DNA of 64,000 nucleotides from JAWHTC01 sp032586155. Its GTDB lineage: Bacteria; Pseudomonadota; Alphaproteobacteria; Rhodobacterales; Rhodobacteraceae. The notes beneath the pieces were generated by a model, which was not told where the DNA came from, made no database searches, and worked only from the letters and a program-made list of their open reading frames with translations. Shown piece by piece: positions 53,301 to 62,337 of the stretch. Both the position numbers and the translations under genes were made by a program. Where the stretch lies: NCBI RefSeq assembly GCF_032586155.1, contig NZ_JAWHTC010000003.1, positions 124,001 through 188,000 on the forward strand. Reading direction: 5' to 3'. Position 1 is the stretch's first letter. Each line of letters begins with the position of its first letter.

Positions 53301-55847
53301 ATGACCACTTCAACAAGACGTAGTTTCATCAAGGGCAGTTTGGCTGCGCTTGTGGGTGCCTCGGTGAATCCTTTCGGTCAAACCAGCGCCGCATTAGCGG
53401 CTTTGGTCCAGACCGAAGCGCGCCCATGGGAACAACAAATGCGAGACAAGTTCCTTGGGGAGACGAAGTTCCGCGCCGTCAATATGCCAAACTGCACGGG
53501 GTCCTGCGGCTGGAATGTTTTTGTGAAGGATGGGATCGTTCAACGAGTGGAGCAACCGCTCGATTACCCAGACGATGAATATAACCCGCGTGGGTGTATG
53601 AAGGGTCAGACCTATGTCCGCCGGGTCTATGCGGCAGACCGGATCAAATACCCGATGAGGCGAGTAGGTGCACGCGGTTCTGGCATATGGGAACGGCTCA
53701 GCTGGGACGAAGCGCTTGACTACGTTGCATCTGAAATGAAACGGATTTCCGAAAAATACGGTAACGATACAGTTTGGATTTATCCTCCTGTTCCTGCTAC
53801 CGGGCTTGTAAAACAAGGCGGCGGCTTTCGCTTCGCTTCGGTGAACGGCTTCGGTATTGGTACATTCTACAACTGGTACGGTGATCTTCCGCTTGCGCAT
53901 CCTATGACGTGGAACGTCCAGACGGAAGAGCATGAATTCCGAGATGTGCTAAATACAAAATATGCAATTATCTGGGGTTCTGATATATTTCAAACCCGGA
54001 TGCCTGATGCGCATTTTTTCACGGATGTCAGGGCGAAGGGGGTGAAACTCGTCTATATCGCACCCTACTTTGACCCTACGGCCAGCGGTGTTGACGAATG
54101 GGTCAAACTTCGTCCAGGAACAGACGCGGCCCTGGCGCTCGGCTTGTGTCACGTCGTTGTGAAAAAAGGACTTGCAGACGAGGCGCACCTCCGCCGTACG
54201 ACAAGCGGCCCGCTTCTCATCAGAGAGGATAACAGCAAGTACCTCAAGGCCTCCGATGTGGATCCCGACGGTGATCCGAAAACCTTCATGGTGTATGATT
54301 CCAAATCCGAAGCGCCCGTCCCCGACGTGTATTTCAGCGACGAACCGCCGCTCACGGGTAGCTGGTCGGTCAAGCTTGCAAATGGTGAAACGATCACCTG
54401 CTCCACTTCCCATACGCTGTTTCTCAAAACGCTTGATGAACACGATCCGGAAACAGTCTCCGAGATTACCGGCGTTCCAGTTGACGTCATTGAACGGATT
54501 GCGGTGGAGTATGCATCTGCAGATCCGGCGAGCATCTGGTCCGGCACTGGCATTAACCATTGGTACCACGGAGATCTGATGGGGAGAGCCGTGATTGCCT
54601 TGGGATGCATGACCGGTAACGTCGGCAAACAGGGCGGGGGCGTCAGCCCTTGGGCTGGTCAGTACCGGATGCGTCTCAATCCCACCGAGTATTTCTTCCC
54701 GAAGAAAAATGCGGACGGGTCCGAACGTTATCGCCCAGTTCCGCTCGACACGGCATATGTCGTAAATGGGCCAACGGAAACCATGGCTGATAAGGAAAAG
54801 CTGTGGCGCCAAATTCGGTGTATCTATGCGGCCGGGGGCAATCTGTTTGGCCAAGCCTCGGACCAAGCCCAGCTGGCGAAGACACTTGATGAAGAAATCG
54901 AATTTATCGTTTCTCCGGAAGTTCAGATGAGCAGTACCGCGCAACTCGCGGATGTCATACTGCCTGTCGTAAGCTGGTATGAGCTGCCAATGGACATCTG
55001 TACGACGCCCGCTCACCCATACCTTCAGATGCACGAAGGAGCTCTAAAGCCGATCTATGACGCCAAGCCTGACATAGAAATCTACTACGAACTTTGCAAA
55101 CGATTGGGCACCGGTGATATCTTCAAGTTTAGTAAGCCTGAGCAAGCTGCAGACCTTTTGTTAAAGACTGGTGGTCCGCGAGTTGAAGGCATTACGCTGG
55201 AACGACTCAAAAAAGAACGAGTCATCAAGGTGAATCTGCCAACAGATCCATTCGCCCCCTTCACCGAGGAGGTCGAAGGCAAGAAAATGTTTGCAACGGC
55301 CTCAGGGCGACAAGAGCTCTATAAGGACGAAGACAGGTTTATTGAATACGGTGAACAGTTGCCCATTCATAAGGAGCCGCACGTCGCATCACCCTATGGA
55401 ACATCGAAAGTTTGGAGCGAGGCGAAAAAGGAACGAAACCCAAACATGCAGGCCTATCCGCTGGTTTACCACGCAAGACATACGCGTTGGAGCGTTCACT
55501 CGTCTTGGAGAACAACGGATATTCTCCTTAAATTGGACGATATCGGCCAACCTTTGCTTGAGATGAACCGCGAAGAAGCTGCGAAGCGTGACCTAGTAGC
55601 GGGTAAGTACGCCATTGCGTACAACCAACATGGTTACATCAAGGCGAAGGTGAAAATTCGCGACTCAGTCCCGACAGGTGCTGTTCTGATCTATTTCGGA
55701 TGGCAACGGCAACAAATCCGAGAGGGTCATTGGAACGGTCTATCTCGCGTTGATATCAATCCGATCCATGAAATCTACTTCAAACCAAATGTTTGGGGAC
55801 CGGTGTCCGGGCATTTTGATCAAATTTGTGAAGTCAAGAAAGCTTAA
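53301..55847 (+). CDS. Type II DMSO-reductase catalytic subunit (chlorate/perchlorate reductase-like)
   Basis: An 848-residue molybdopterin enzyme with a twin-arginine signal (TRRSFIKGSLAAL), so exported folded. The FS0 region is NMPNCTGSCGW...RGCMKG: three Cys are present, but the usual His ligand four residues before the first Cys appears to be Asn. The Mo ligand Asp is in NWYGDLPLAHP, with Phe-Tyr six and five residues before it as in NarG/PcrA. The cofactor regions IWSGTGINHWYHGD and CMTGNVGKQGGG fit the family. Placed right after cld and before beta, TorD and cytochrome genes, it is probably a chlorate or perchlorate reductase; which one cannot be told by eye. AGGAGAAGAAG precedes the ATG. 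Confidence 0.88.
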   Translation: MTTSTRRSFIKGSLAALVGASVNPFGQTSAALAALVQTEARPWEQQMRDKFLGETKFRAVNMPNCTGSCGWNVFVKDGIVQRVEQPLDYPDDEYNPRGCMKGQTYVRRVYAADRIKYPMRRVGARGSGIWERLSWDEALDYVASEMKRISEKYGNDTVWIYPPVPATGLVKQGGGFRFASVNGFGIGTFYNWYGDLPLAHPMTWNVQTEEHEFRDVLNTKYAIIWGSDIFQTRMPDAHFFTDVRAKGVKLVYIAPYFDPTASGVDEWVKLRPGTDAALALGLCHVVVKKGLADEAHLRRTTSGPLLIREDNSKYLKASDVDPDGDPKTFMVYDSKSEAPVPDVYFSDEPPLTGSWSVKLANGETITCSTSHTLFLKTLDEHDPETVSEITGVPVDVIERIAVEYASADPASIWSGTGINHWYHGDLMGRAVIALGCMTGNVGKQGGGVSPWAGQYRMRLNPTEYFFPKKNADGSERYRPVPLDTAYVVNGPTETMADKEKLWRQIRCIYAAGGNLFGQASDQAQLAKTLDEEIEFIVSPEVQMSSTAQLADVILPVVSWYELPMDICTTPAHPYLQMHEGALKPIYDAKPDIEIYYELCKRLGTGDIFKFSKPEQAADLLLKTGGPRVEGITLERLKKERVIKVNLPTDPFAPFTEEVEGKKMFATASGRQELYKDEDRFIEYGEQLPIHKEPHVASPYGTSKVWSEAKKERNPNMQAYPLVYHARHTRWSVHSSWRTTDILLKLDDIGQPLLEMNREEAAKRDLVAGKYAIAYNQHGYIKAKVKIRDSVPTGAVLIYFGWQRQQIREGHWNGLSRVDINPIHEIYFKPNVWGPVSGHFDQICEVKKA

Positions 55848-55871
55848 CTTCCGAAACTGAAAGGAAAGAAG

Positions 55872-56741
55872 ATGTCCGAAGAGCTTTGGCAAAAATACTA
55901 TGGTCAGCCAAACCCGAAATACGGAAATCGTGCACAATATGGGATGCTGATTGACATCAACAAATGTATTGGCTGTCACACTTGCACGATGGCCTGCAAG
56001 AATACTTGGACGAGCGGTTCGGGCCAGGAGGATATGTTCTGGAACAGCGTCACGACCGCGCCCTATGGAAAATATCCCCGTCACGGTGAGGAAACGGCCA
56101 GTCACGACGAGTATGACTATCGGTATCCAAATCTGTACCAGGACACACCCAAAGGCACCGGTCCTGACCTCTGGCAATTCTACTTGGCAAGACCGTGCAA
56201 CCATTGCGCTAATCCAGCATGCCTACCGGCCTGTCCTACACGGTCAATATACAAGAACGATGATGGGATCGTGTTGATTGACCAAGACGACTGCAAAGGC
56301 TTCCAGTACTGCGTGAAGGCTTGCCCATACGACAAGATTTACTACAACGCAACGACGGGAAAATCAGAGAAGTGTGTATTCTGTTTCCCACTCTTGGAAA
56401 AGGGTCAAGAGCCGCAATGTGTCAAGAGCTGTACTGGCAAGATTCGAATCTTCGGAAACTTGATGGATCCGGAAAGCACAATTTCAAAAATGATACGCGA
56501 TCCGTCTCTTGGTGTACAACCTTATGATCCCGAAGTAGGCCTCGGCGCGACCCATCGCACTATCAGCGAAGGTGAACGGCGTCAGTATCGACCGGATTTC
56601 GGAACTATTCCGTCCGTTTGGTATGTCCCTCCAAGGAACATTCCACCTGAAGAGGTTGAGAAGTATTTTGGATATGCGATGCAGGGTCTCATTCAGGAGC
56701 CTAACCCCGTGCCGGAAGAGGTTAAGATGAAAGATCTCTGA
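55872..56741 (+). CDS. Iron-sulfur beta subunit of the reductase
   Basis: A 289-residue electron-transfer subunit with four Cys clusters: CIGCHTCTMACKNTW, CNHCANPACLPACPT, CKGFQYCVKACPY and CVFCFPLLEKGQEPQCVKSC. The clusters carry the four [Fe-S] centres FS1-FS4 that pass electrons to the Mo site. It has no signal, so it should be carried out with the Tat-dependent alpha subunit, as in related enzymes. GGAAAGAAG lies before the start. The segment after the fourth cluster (RIFGNLMDPESTISKMIRD) matches type II beta subunits. Confidence 0.92.
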   Translation: MSEELWQKYYGQPNPKYGNRAQYGMLIDINKCIGCHTCTMACKNTWTSGSGQEDMFWNSVTTAPYGKYPRHGEETASHDEYDYRYPNLYQDTPKGTGPDLWQFYLARPCNHCANPACLPACPTRSIYKNDDGIVLIDQDDCKGFQYCVKACPYDKIYYNATTGKSEKCVFCFPLLEKGQEPQCVKSCTGKIRIFGNLMDPESTISKMIRDPSLGVQPYDPEVGLGATHRTISEGERRQYRPDFGTIPSVWYVPPRNIPPEEVEKYFGYAMQGLIQEPNPVPEEVKMKDL

Positions 56742-56773
56742 ACTCGCGACTCTAGAACAAGGATAACAGTGTT

Positions 56774-57493
56774 ATGACTGAAATGGTCAAAAGGTCCGAC
56801 TTGTACGGTTCCGAAACTGCAATGGCAAGGGGTCAAATCTACAGCTTCCTAGAGCTGGCCTTTGGCCACCCTGCCGAACAGGGAATTGAGTATTTTCGAC
56901 AAGAATCCACCGAAAAGTCGTTAGACGAAACTCTGAGTAAGGTTGATCGCCCAGCTGCTTTTGATAAAGAAATGTATAATTGTTTCGACCGATTTTTCAG
57001 GAATCTTAGGGAGTCATCTGTCCAAAGAATCGAGGGAGATTACATCAAGCTTTTCTCGAGTAACTATCCGATTATTCCTTGCCCACCCTATGGATCGCTT
57101 TTTACAGTCGATGAAACCAAGCGTCTCGAAGAAATGACGGCTGTCAAGGAGGCGTACCGAGAATCTGGTATGACGTTGTCTGATAAGCACGAGGAACTTC
57201 CCGACCACCTCGGCGTCGAGCTTGAGTTTCTTCAATACCTGAGTTTTCGGGAGAGCGAAAGCTTGCGAGATAAGGAAGGGGAAGTTGCAAAGTTCTGGAG
57301 GGACAAACAAGCTTATTTTCTTGCACGGTTTGCCGTTCCTTTCGTGACACAGATGGCTTTGATCGCCCAAAAAGCCGAACCAGATAACATTTACTCGGAT
57401 TTGGTTGGTGCGATCCGGCTTTTTATCGATCACCACAGTGGCGAATTTACTGAGATTACCCTGGACGACAACAGAAGCTTGGAGGAATCGTGA
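56774..57493 (+). CDS. TorD-family chaperone for the reductase
   Basis: A 239-residue helical cytoplasmic protein of the TorD/DmsD/NarJ group. Landmarks: ARGQIYSFLELAFGHP at the start, YIKLFSSNYPIIPCPPYGSLF in the middle and HEELPDHLGVELEFLQYLSFRESE. These chaperones help insert the Mo cofactor and hold back Tat export until folding is done. The order alpha-beta-chaperone-gamma is as in clr, ser and ddh operons (A-B-D-C). The stop overlaps the next gene. Confidence 0.9.
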   Translation: MTEMVKRSDLYGSETAMARGQIYSFLELAFGHPAEQGIEYFRQESTEKSLDETLSKVDRPAAFDKEMYNCFDRFFRNLRESSVQRIEGDYIKLFSSNYPIIPCPPYGSLFTVDETKRLEEMTAVKEAYRESGMTLSDKHEELPDHLGVELEFLQYLSFRESESLRDKEGEVAKFWRDKQAYFLARFAVPFVTQMALIAQKAEPDNIYSDLVGAIRLFIDHHSGEFTEITLDDNRSLEES

Positions 57494-57960
57494 TGGGAAC
57501 CCGCATATCGTTTATTGGACTACTTATGGCCGGCGCCATGCTGACCCCGACATCAGTATTTTCTCAGGAGAAATCTGATGGGGCAACGGACTCGTCTCTA
57601 TCAGCACCAAGTCCGGTGCCTATGCCCTATTTCACGTCAGTAATTGAAGTGTCAGCCGAAAATGGGCGCCTAATTTATTCAGAAAATTGTTCAGTTTGCC
57701 ATGGGTTGTTCGGTCGGGGCGATGGGCCTAGGGTCTCAAGCTTTGGAGAATACCAATACATTCCGGATCTTTCAGACGGATATATTATTGAAGGTCGTGA
57801 TGAGGAAATAATGGAGGAAATCAGCGAAGGTCTTAACAGACTGGAGCCACCAGCAATCATCATGCCACAATTTAAGTATATTTTGGCGCGATCTGATATT
57901 GAAAGTGTTCTTGAGTATCTCAAGATACTTCCCGAGATAGCGCCACCCCTCATCGAATAG
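57493..57960 (+). CDS. Mono-haem c-type cytochrome, likely electron donor
   Basis: About 155 residues from the ATG at 57493, seven bases after GGAGG (a GTG at 57490 is also possible). A Sec signal (FIGLLMAGAMLTPTSVFSQ) is followed by a haem c site CSVCHG, with a Met-containing PAIIMPQF segment that could give the sixth ligand. It is a small class I-type cytochrome. In clrABDC the fourth gene is a b-type gamma subunit and in pcrABCD PcrC is multihaem, so this operon differs. It probably passes electrons to the beta subunit in the periplasm. Confidence 0.88.
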   Translation: MGTRISFIGLLMAGAMLTPTSVFSQEKSDGATDSSLSAPSPVPMPYFTSVIEVSAENGRLIYSENCSVCHGLFGRGDGPRVSSFGEYQYIPDLSDGYIIEGRDEEIMEEISEGLNRLEPPAIIMPQFKYILARSDIESVLEYLKILPEIAPPLIE

Positions 57961-58084
57961 CTTGACACTCGTTACTGATCATACAGTGTGCGGGCGCGGC
58001 GTTCATGGCGTGGAGATGTCGGTCGTGTTGAGGAACTCGGCGTGGTGGATGTGGTGACCGGAACAATCAAGGGGTAGAGTTGAA
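57961..58084. other. Short gap between reductase operon and mrp
   Basis: A change to higher GC begins here. TTGACA at 57962-57967 could be a -35 box, but no good -10 at the right spacing is seen. No terminator was recognised. Confidence 0.35.
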
Positions 58085-59146
58085 TTGACAACAACACGCG
58101 AGGGCGTTCTAGAGGCGCTGAAACGGATCACCGACCCGGTGAGCGGGTCCGATATCGTTGCTACGGGCGTGGTGCGGGCGCTAACGGTCGAGGGCGAGAC
58201 AGTTAGCTTCGTGCTCGATATCGATCCCTCCAAGGTCAAGGCCTACGAGGCGGTCCGCGAAGCCGCCGAGGCGGCAGCGAAATCGGCGGGTGCGGAGCGC
58301 GTCTCGGCGGTGCTGACCGCGCATTCGGCAGTGGAGATGCCCGAACTCAAGCCCAAGCCCAAGGTCGTACCCGAGGGGCCGCAGCGCGTGCCCGGCGTCG
58401 ACCACATCATCGCCGTGGCCTCTGGCAAGGGCGGGGTGGGCAAATCCACTGTCTCGGCAAATCTCGCCTGCGCGCTCGCCGCCAAGGGCCGCCGGGTGGG
58501 CCTTCTCGATGCCGATGTCCACGGTCCCTCGCAGCCCCGGATGTTGGGCGTATCGGATCGCCCCACTAGCCCCGACGGAAAGGTCCTTCTCCCTGTGCAC
58601 AATCACGACGTCACCATGATGTCCATCGGCCTCTTGGCGAACGAAAATCAGGCGTTGCTCTGGCGCGGCTCGAGACTGGTGGGCGGGCTGCAACAGATGT
58701 TGATGGATGTGCAGTGGGGCGCGCTCGATTGCCTGATCGTCGATCTACCGCCGGGCACCGGCGACGTGTCGATGTCGCTGACAGAGAAAGCCAAGTTGGA
58801 CGGCGCAATCATTGTCTCGACGCCGCAAGACGTGGCGCTTCTGGATGCGCGCAGGGCGATCGACATGTTCAATCAGTTGGATGTGCCGGTGCTGGGCATG
58901 ATCGAGAACATGAGCGCGCATGTCTGCTCTAACTGCGGGCAAGAAGAGCATATCTTCGGCCACGGTGGTGTCAAGGCGGAGGCTGAGGGGCTAGGCGTGC
59001 CGCTGCTGGCGGAAATCCCGCTTCATCTCGACATCCGGCTCGCCTCAGACGGCGGCGCGCCCATCGTGGTTACCAAGCCTGACAGCCCGCAGGCGCAGGC
59101 CTTCCAGCAGGTTGCACGCGATCTCATAGGCATGGGCGTAGCATGA
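58085..59146 (+). CDS. mrp: Mrp/ApbC-type Fe-S cluster carrier ATPase
   Basis: A 353-residue P-loop protein. It has an N-terminal MIP18/DUF59-like domain (LEALKRITDPVSGSDIVATGVVRALTVEGE) and the deviant Walker A SGKGGVGKSTVSANLACALA. The Walker B-like segment is DCLIVDLPPGTGDVS, and a C-terminal CSNCG pair can hold a bridging cluster. Starts at a TTG (58085), with GGGGTAGAG upstream. It could help load Fe-S clusters into the reductase subunits, but Mrp is also a housekeeping protein, so this copy may simply be carried by the island. Its GC content is higher than that of the reductase genes, which suggests a different source. Confidence 0.88.
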   Translation: MTTTREGVLEALKRITDPVSGSDIVATGVVRALTVEGETVSFVLDIDPSKVKAYEAVREAAEAAAKSAGAERVSAVLTAHSAVEMPELKPKPKVVPEGPQRVPGVDHIIAVASGKGGVGKSTVSANLACALAAKGRRVGLLDADVHGPSQPRMLGVSDRPTSPDGKVLLPVHNHDVTMMSIGLLANENQALLWRGSRLVGGLQQMLMDVQWGALDCLIVDLPPGTGDVSMSLTEKAKLDGAIIVSTPQDVALLDARRAIDMFNQLDVPVLGMIENMSAHVCSNCGQEEHIFGHGGVKAEAEGLGVPLLAEIPLHLDIRLASDGGAPIVVTKPDSPQAQAFQQVARDLIGMGVA

Positions 59147-59424
59147 TCGCGCCCCGCTTTCCCACCGCTGATGTTGGGCCTCGCCGTCACCGGCGCGACC
59201 GTCCCCTGCGAGTAGGCCCGCGCGCTTGCCGCGCTCGTATGCGACGCGAGACTGGTAGTGCATAAGTTGGGGGCGATGCCGCTTTCAATGTGCCCCACGA
59301 CAAGCGACGCCTTGCCTCTTTCCTCGAGATCAGCCCGGAAACCTCAGCCGGGCGTTCAAGTTTTCGCGGAATATCGAGTAACCCAGCCTTTGATCGACAA
59401 ACCGTAAATATGAAGGAGACCAAG
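59147..59424. other. Intergenic region
   Basis: About 278 bases of GC-rich sequence. Fragments of open frame are seen on both strands, none supportable. A good ribosome site for the next gene ends it (AAGGAG at 59413-59418). Confidence 0.4.
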
Positions 59425-59736
59425 ATGACCAGATCCATGCCCGGTGCCGCCGGCGACCTCGCCGATGAGCATCCCGATATCTGGAAGGCCTATTCGGCCC
59501 TCGGCAAGGCAACAGCCGATTGCGGGCCGCTGACCGATCGGGAAAAACGGCTCGTCAAGCTCGCACTTGCGATCGGCGTGGGTTCTGAGGGGGCGGTGCA
59601 TTCCCACACCCGACGGGCAAAGGTCGACGGGATCGAAGTTGCTGCAATCATTCAGGTGGCCATGCTGGCCATCGGACCGCTTGGCCTACCCCGCGCCGTG
59701 GCCGCCAAGACCTGGATCGAGGATATCGACGACTGA
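59425..59736 (+). CDS. Carboxymuconolactone decarboxylase-family protein without the Cys pair
   Basis: A 103-residue helical protein from MTRSMPGAAGDL, with AAGGAG upstream. LTDREKRLVKLALAIGVGSEGAVHSHTRRAKVDGI is the AhpD/CMD core. The Cys-x-x-Cys usual in AhpD peroxidases is replaced by AVHS, so thiol peroxidase activity is unlikely; Cys-less members are known in the family and their roles are unclear. It lies alone between mrp and an ISL3 remnant. Confidence 0.8.
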   Translation: MTRSMPGAAGDLADEHPDIWKAYSALGKATADCGPLTDREKRLVKLALAIGVGSEGAVHSHTRRAKVDGIEVAAIIQVAMLAIGPLGLPRAVAAKTWIEDIDD

Positions 59737-59929
59737 TCCTCAGTGCAGCGGGCAAACCTCTAAAAAAATGGTTCTGCCTCAATCTGTGTGGCGCAACTAT
59801 CCTGAGACTGGAAGATTCAGGAGGGATAGTTGTGATTTCAAAGAAGCACTGGTCGCCCGTGTGCGATGTTTCGGTTCAAAGCGTTAAGCCGGCGGGTGGC
59901 TTGTATCCGGCACTCTGGCACCTCAGGGC

Positions 59930-60230
59930 ATTTGCCCTGACTGTGGTTTGCGTTCACGACGACGTCACGGATGGCCGCATCGGCGACAGGATTTTCCCGC
60001 ACATGGAGACGAGGTCACAGTGGAACTCCAGGTTTGCCGCTGGCGATGTTTGGCTTCCGCTTGCCCGCGCCGAACGTTTTCAGACCAGATCCTATCGGTT
60101 GCACGTCCGTTTGCACGTCGCACCTCGCGTGTCGGGGAGATTGTCAGTCACTTGGGGCATGCGACAGGTGGGCGGACTGCCGAGCGACTCTTGCACATGG
60201 CCAATGCAGTCGCGCCGCGCCATTTCAGCG
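59930..60230 (+). pseudogene. ISL3-family transposase remnant
   Basis: A damaged N-terminal piece of an ISL3-type transposase. Two segments match the zinc-binding and linker region: CRWRCLASACPRRTFSDQ and SVARPFARRTSRVGEIVSHLGHATGGRTAERLLHMANAV. There is no start in the right place and the DDE part is absent. It shows an older insertion event at the boundary between the CMD gene and moeA. Confidence 0.7.
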
Positions 60231-60233
60231 AGC

Positions 60234-60247
60234 TTGTGCTAGATCAA
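60234..60247 (+). promoter_or_regulatory. FNR/Dnr-like box upstream of moeA
   Basis: TTGTGCTAGATCAA differs from TTGAT-N4-ATCAA only in the left half. It lies about 110 bases before the moeA start, similar in distance to the perfect box before cld. Confidence 0.55.
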
Positions 60248-60350
60248 CGAACTCTCCTGCTCTGTGTATAGAGTGATTGTGTGAAACACACGGGAGGAGT
60301 GTCGTATCATGACGTCAAGTTTGTTCGAGACAACGACAGGAGGCGGCACA

Positions 60351-61628
60351 ATGACAGCTCTGACAAGAATCGTTGAGCAAGGGTGCGGGTGCGGCGCAGC
60401 TGATGAGTTGGGCGGTTTGGTCTCAATCGACGAGGCGATAGCCCGTATTGTTCGGAATGCGGTTGAGGTCGCGGAGACGGAAATCTTGTCTCTTGCCAGT
60501 GCACGCGGAAGGGTGCTTGGTGAGCCTGTTTGTGCGATCTCGGCCGCGCCACCGTTCGACAATGCGGCGATGGATGGCTACGCGATCAATTCAGCCTGCC
60601 TGACGGGGAATGGTCCGTGGATTCTTCCTGTGACAAACCGGATTGCGGCCGGGCAGAAGAACGTAGGATCGGTTCGCCTTGGAAACGCTGCGCAGATATT
60701 TACCGGCGCGCCAATGCCGGAGGGTGCGGATGCTGTAGTGATGCAGGAAAACGTCCAGCGCACCGAAGGCGCAATAGTTGTCTTGCAAAAGGTGAGGTCG
60801 AGTTCGCATGTCCGGCGAACGGGCGAGGACATGGTTGCAGGCGACGTTGTCGTATCCGCTGGCCGTCGTCTTACGGCGCGGGACATTGCTGCTTGCGCGG
60901 CCGCTGGGTCAGCGGCTGTTAGGGTCCGGCGTCGCGTTCGTGTTGCTCTTTTGGTCACCGGCGATGAAGTGAGTACGACCGGAGACTCCCGAAAAACTTC
61001 AGGCATCTGGGATGTGAATACCCCGATGTTGAGAGCCGCAATTGAGACGACCGGGATTGAACTTGTCCGCGTCGAAACCGGTGAGGATAACCGCGCCGGT
61101 CTACGACGACAACTTGGCGAACTTGCTAAGAGCGTCGATCTGATTGTTACCACCGGCGGTATATCTGTCGGCGAGGAAGACCATGTAAAACCTGCGTTGA
61201 CCGATCTTGGCCTGCTCATGGCGTTCACTGGTGTCGTCATGAAGCCTGGGAAACCAGTTTCCTACGGGAAATTGGGAGCTGTGCATTGGCTCGGTTTGCC
61301 TGGAAATCCGCTCTCGGCATTCATTGCCTGGCAAATGTTTGGGACAGTGCTTTCCCGGTGTCTGTCCGGGGGCACGGCACCGCACAGCCGCCGCAGACAC
61401 GTCGTCCTGTCGCGCCCGTTGCGTCACAAGTTCGGGCGATGTGAATTGCGATTGGCGGAACTGTCCGGGTTTGACGGCATGGGCCGAGAGGGTGTTCACT
61501 TTGATGATGCCACCCATTCCGGGCGCGTGGCTCGCCTCCCCATCGCGGATGGTGTCATTCTGATTCCCTCTGAAGTTGAAAACCTGCCAGAAGGCGCGCT
61601 GGTGGAATTCCAGCCATTCTGTGATTGA
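60351..61628 (+). CDS. moeA: MoeA molybdopterin molybdotransferase
   Basis: About 425 residues from the ATG at 60351, seven bases after AGGAGG; an upstream ATG at 60309 with GGAGGA is the alternative. The domains are the MoeA ones: N-terminal GRVLGEPVCAISAAPPFDNAAMDGYA, IFTGAPMPEGADAVVMQE, the MoCF-fold VRVALLVTGDEVS...LVRVETGEDN, then VTTGGISVGEEDHVK and WLGLPGNPLSAF. MoeA inserts molybdate into molybdopterin to make the active cofactor. This supports the molybdoenzyme of the same island. The FNR-like box upstream suggests anaerobic co-regulation. Confidence 0.94.
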   Translation: MTALTRIVEQGCGCGAADELGGLVSIDEAIARIVRNAVEVAETEILSLASARGRVLGEPVCAISAAPPFDNAAMDGYAINSACLTGNGPWILPVTNRIAAGQKNVGSVRLGNAAQIFTGAPMPEGADAVVMQENVQRTEGAIVVLQKVRSSSHVRRTGEDMVAGDVVVSAGRRLTARDIAACAAAGSAAVRVRRRVRVALLVTGDEVSTTGDSRKTSGIWDVNTPMLRAAIETTGIELVRVETGEDNRAGLRRQLGELAKSVDLIVTTGGISVGEEDHVKPALTDLGLLMAFTGVVMKPGKPVSYGKLGAVHWLGLPGNPLSAFIAWQMFGTVLSRCLSGGTAPHSRRRHVVLSRPLRHKFGRCELRLAELSGFDGMGREGVHFDDATHSGRVARLPIADGVILIPSEVENLPEGALVEFQPFCD

Positions 61629-61638
61629 TAGAGGAAGA

Positions 61639-62163
61639 ATGACCATGAAAATCGCCTATACGATGGCACCCGGACGCGGTGATACAGATCAATTGCTGTT
61701 CACGCTGGCGCAAGATCTCGCGGCTGAGGGCTACCGCACCTGTGGGACAGTTCAGATCAATACGGATCGTGGCGGGCATCCTTGTGACATGGATGTTCAG
61801 GTGCTTCCGGACGGGCCTGTGCTGCGGATTTCGCAGAACCTCGGAGGGGAAGCGAAAGGATGCAGGTTGGATCCCGCAGTCTTGGAAACCGCTGTTGGAT
61901 TGGTCGAGATGCAGCTCAATACCGCTCCCGAGCTTCTGATCGTGAATAAATTTGGAAAACACGAGGCCGATGGCCGGGGTTTTCGATCGGTCATTGCAGA
62001 GGCGATTTCGCGCGATATTCCTGTTCTTGTCGGGGTCAACTCTTTGAACCTGGACGCGTTTCAGGAATTCGTAGGCCCGGCGGCAACAGAGCTTGAGCCT
62101 TCGAGAAGTGTCTTGGTCAGTTGGCTGCAAGCAGCTATGGGCAAAGAACGGGATGTCGCCTGA
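61639..62163 (+). CDS. DUF2478 protein linked to molybdenum genes
   Basis: A 174-residue protein (ATG at 61639 or 61645, with GAGGAAG just before). It begins MKIAYTMAPGRGDTDQLLFTLAQDLAAEGYRTCGTVQ and has a conserved LRISQNLGGEAKGCRLDPAVLE and LLIVNKFGKHEADGRGF. DUF2478 has a P-loop-NTPase-like layout (the segment LLIVNKFGK resembles a base-binding NK motif) and is usually found beside molybdate or nitrate genes. Its function is not established. Follows moeA by ten bases, so probably cotranscribed. Confidence 0.8.
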   Translation: MTMKIAYTMAPGRGDTDQLLFTLAQDLAAEGYRTCGTVQINTDRGGHPCDMDVQVLPDGPVLRISQNLGGEAKGCRLDPAVLETAVGLVEMQLNTAPELLIVNKFGKHEADGRGFRSVIAEAISRDIPVLVGVNSLNLDAFQEFVGPAATELEPSRSVLVSWLQAAMGKERDVA

Positions 62164-62337
62164 GGCATCTGTGATCTTGATTAAAGACGCGCCAAATATT
62201 TTCCGGGAAGCTGAGCGGAAGCGCGGCTTATTGAAGGGCCGCGAATTTGGAATGGGCGACGGAAGGCGGCGGTCAATCGCGATACGCATTTTCCCAAGTC
62301 TTGAGCCGGGAAGCTGGCAATGCAGATCGGGGCATTT
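62164..62337. other. Gap before the hemN remnant
   Basis: About 170 bases. Contains TTGATTAAAGACGC, a half match only to an FNR box (62178-62191). No gene. Confidence 0.35.

Noticed and set aside
53301..57960. Calling the operon firmly clrABDC or pcrABCD
   Set aside because: The fourth gene is a mono-haem cytochrome c, unlike ClrC or PcrC, and substrate cannot be told by eye. Left as chlorate/perchlorate reductase-like.
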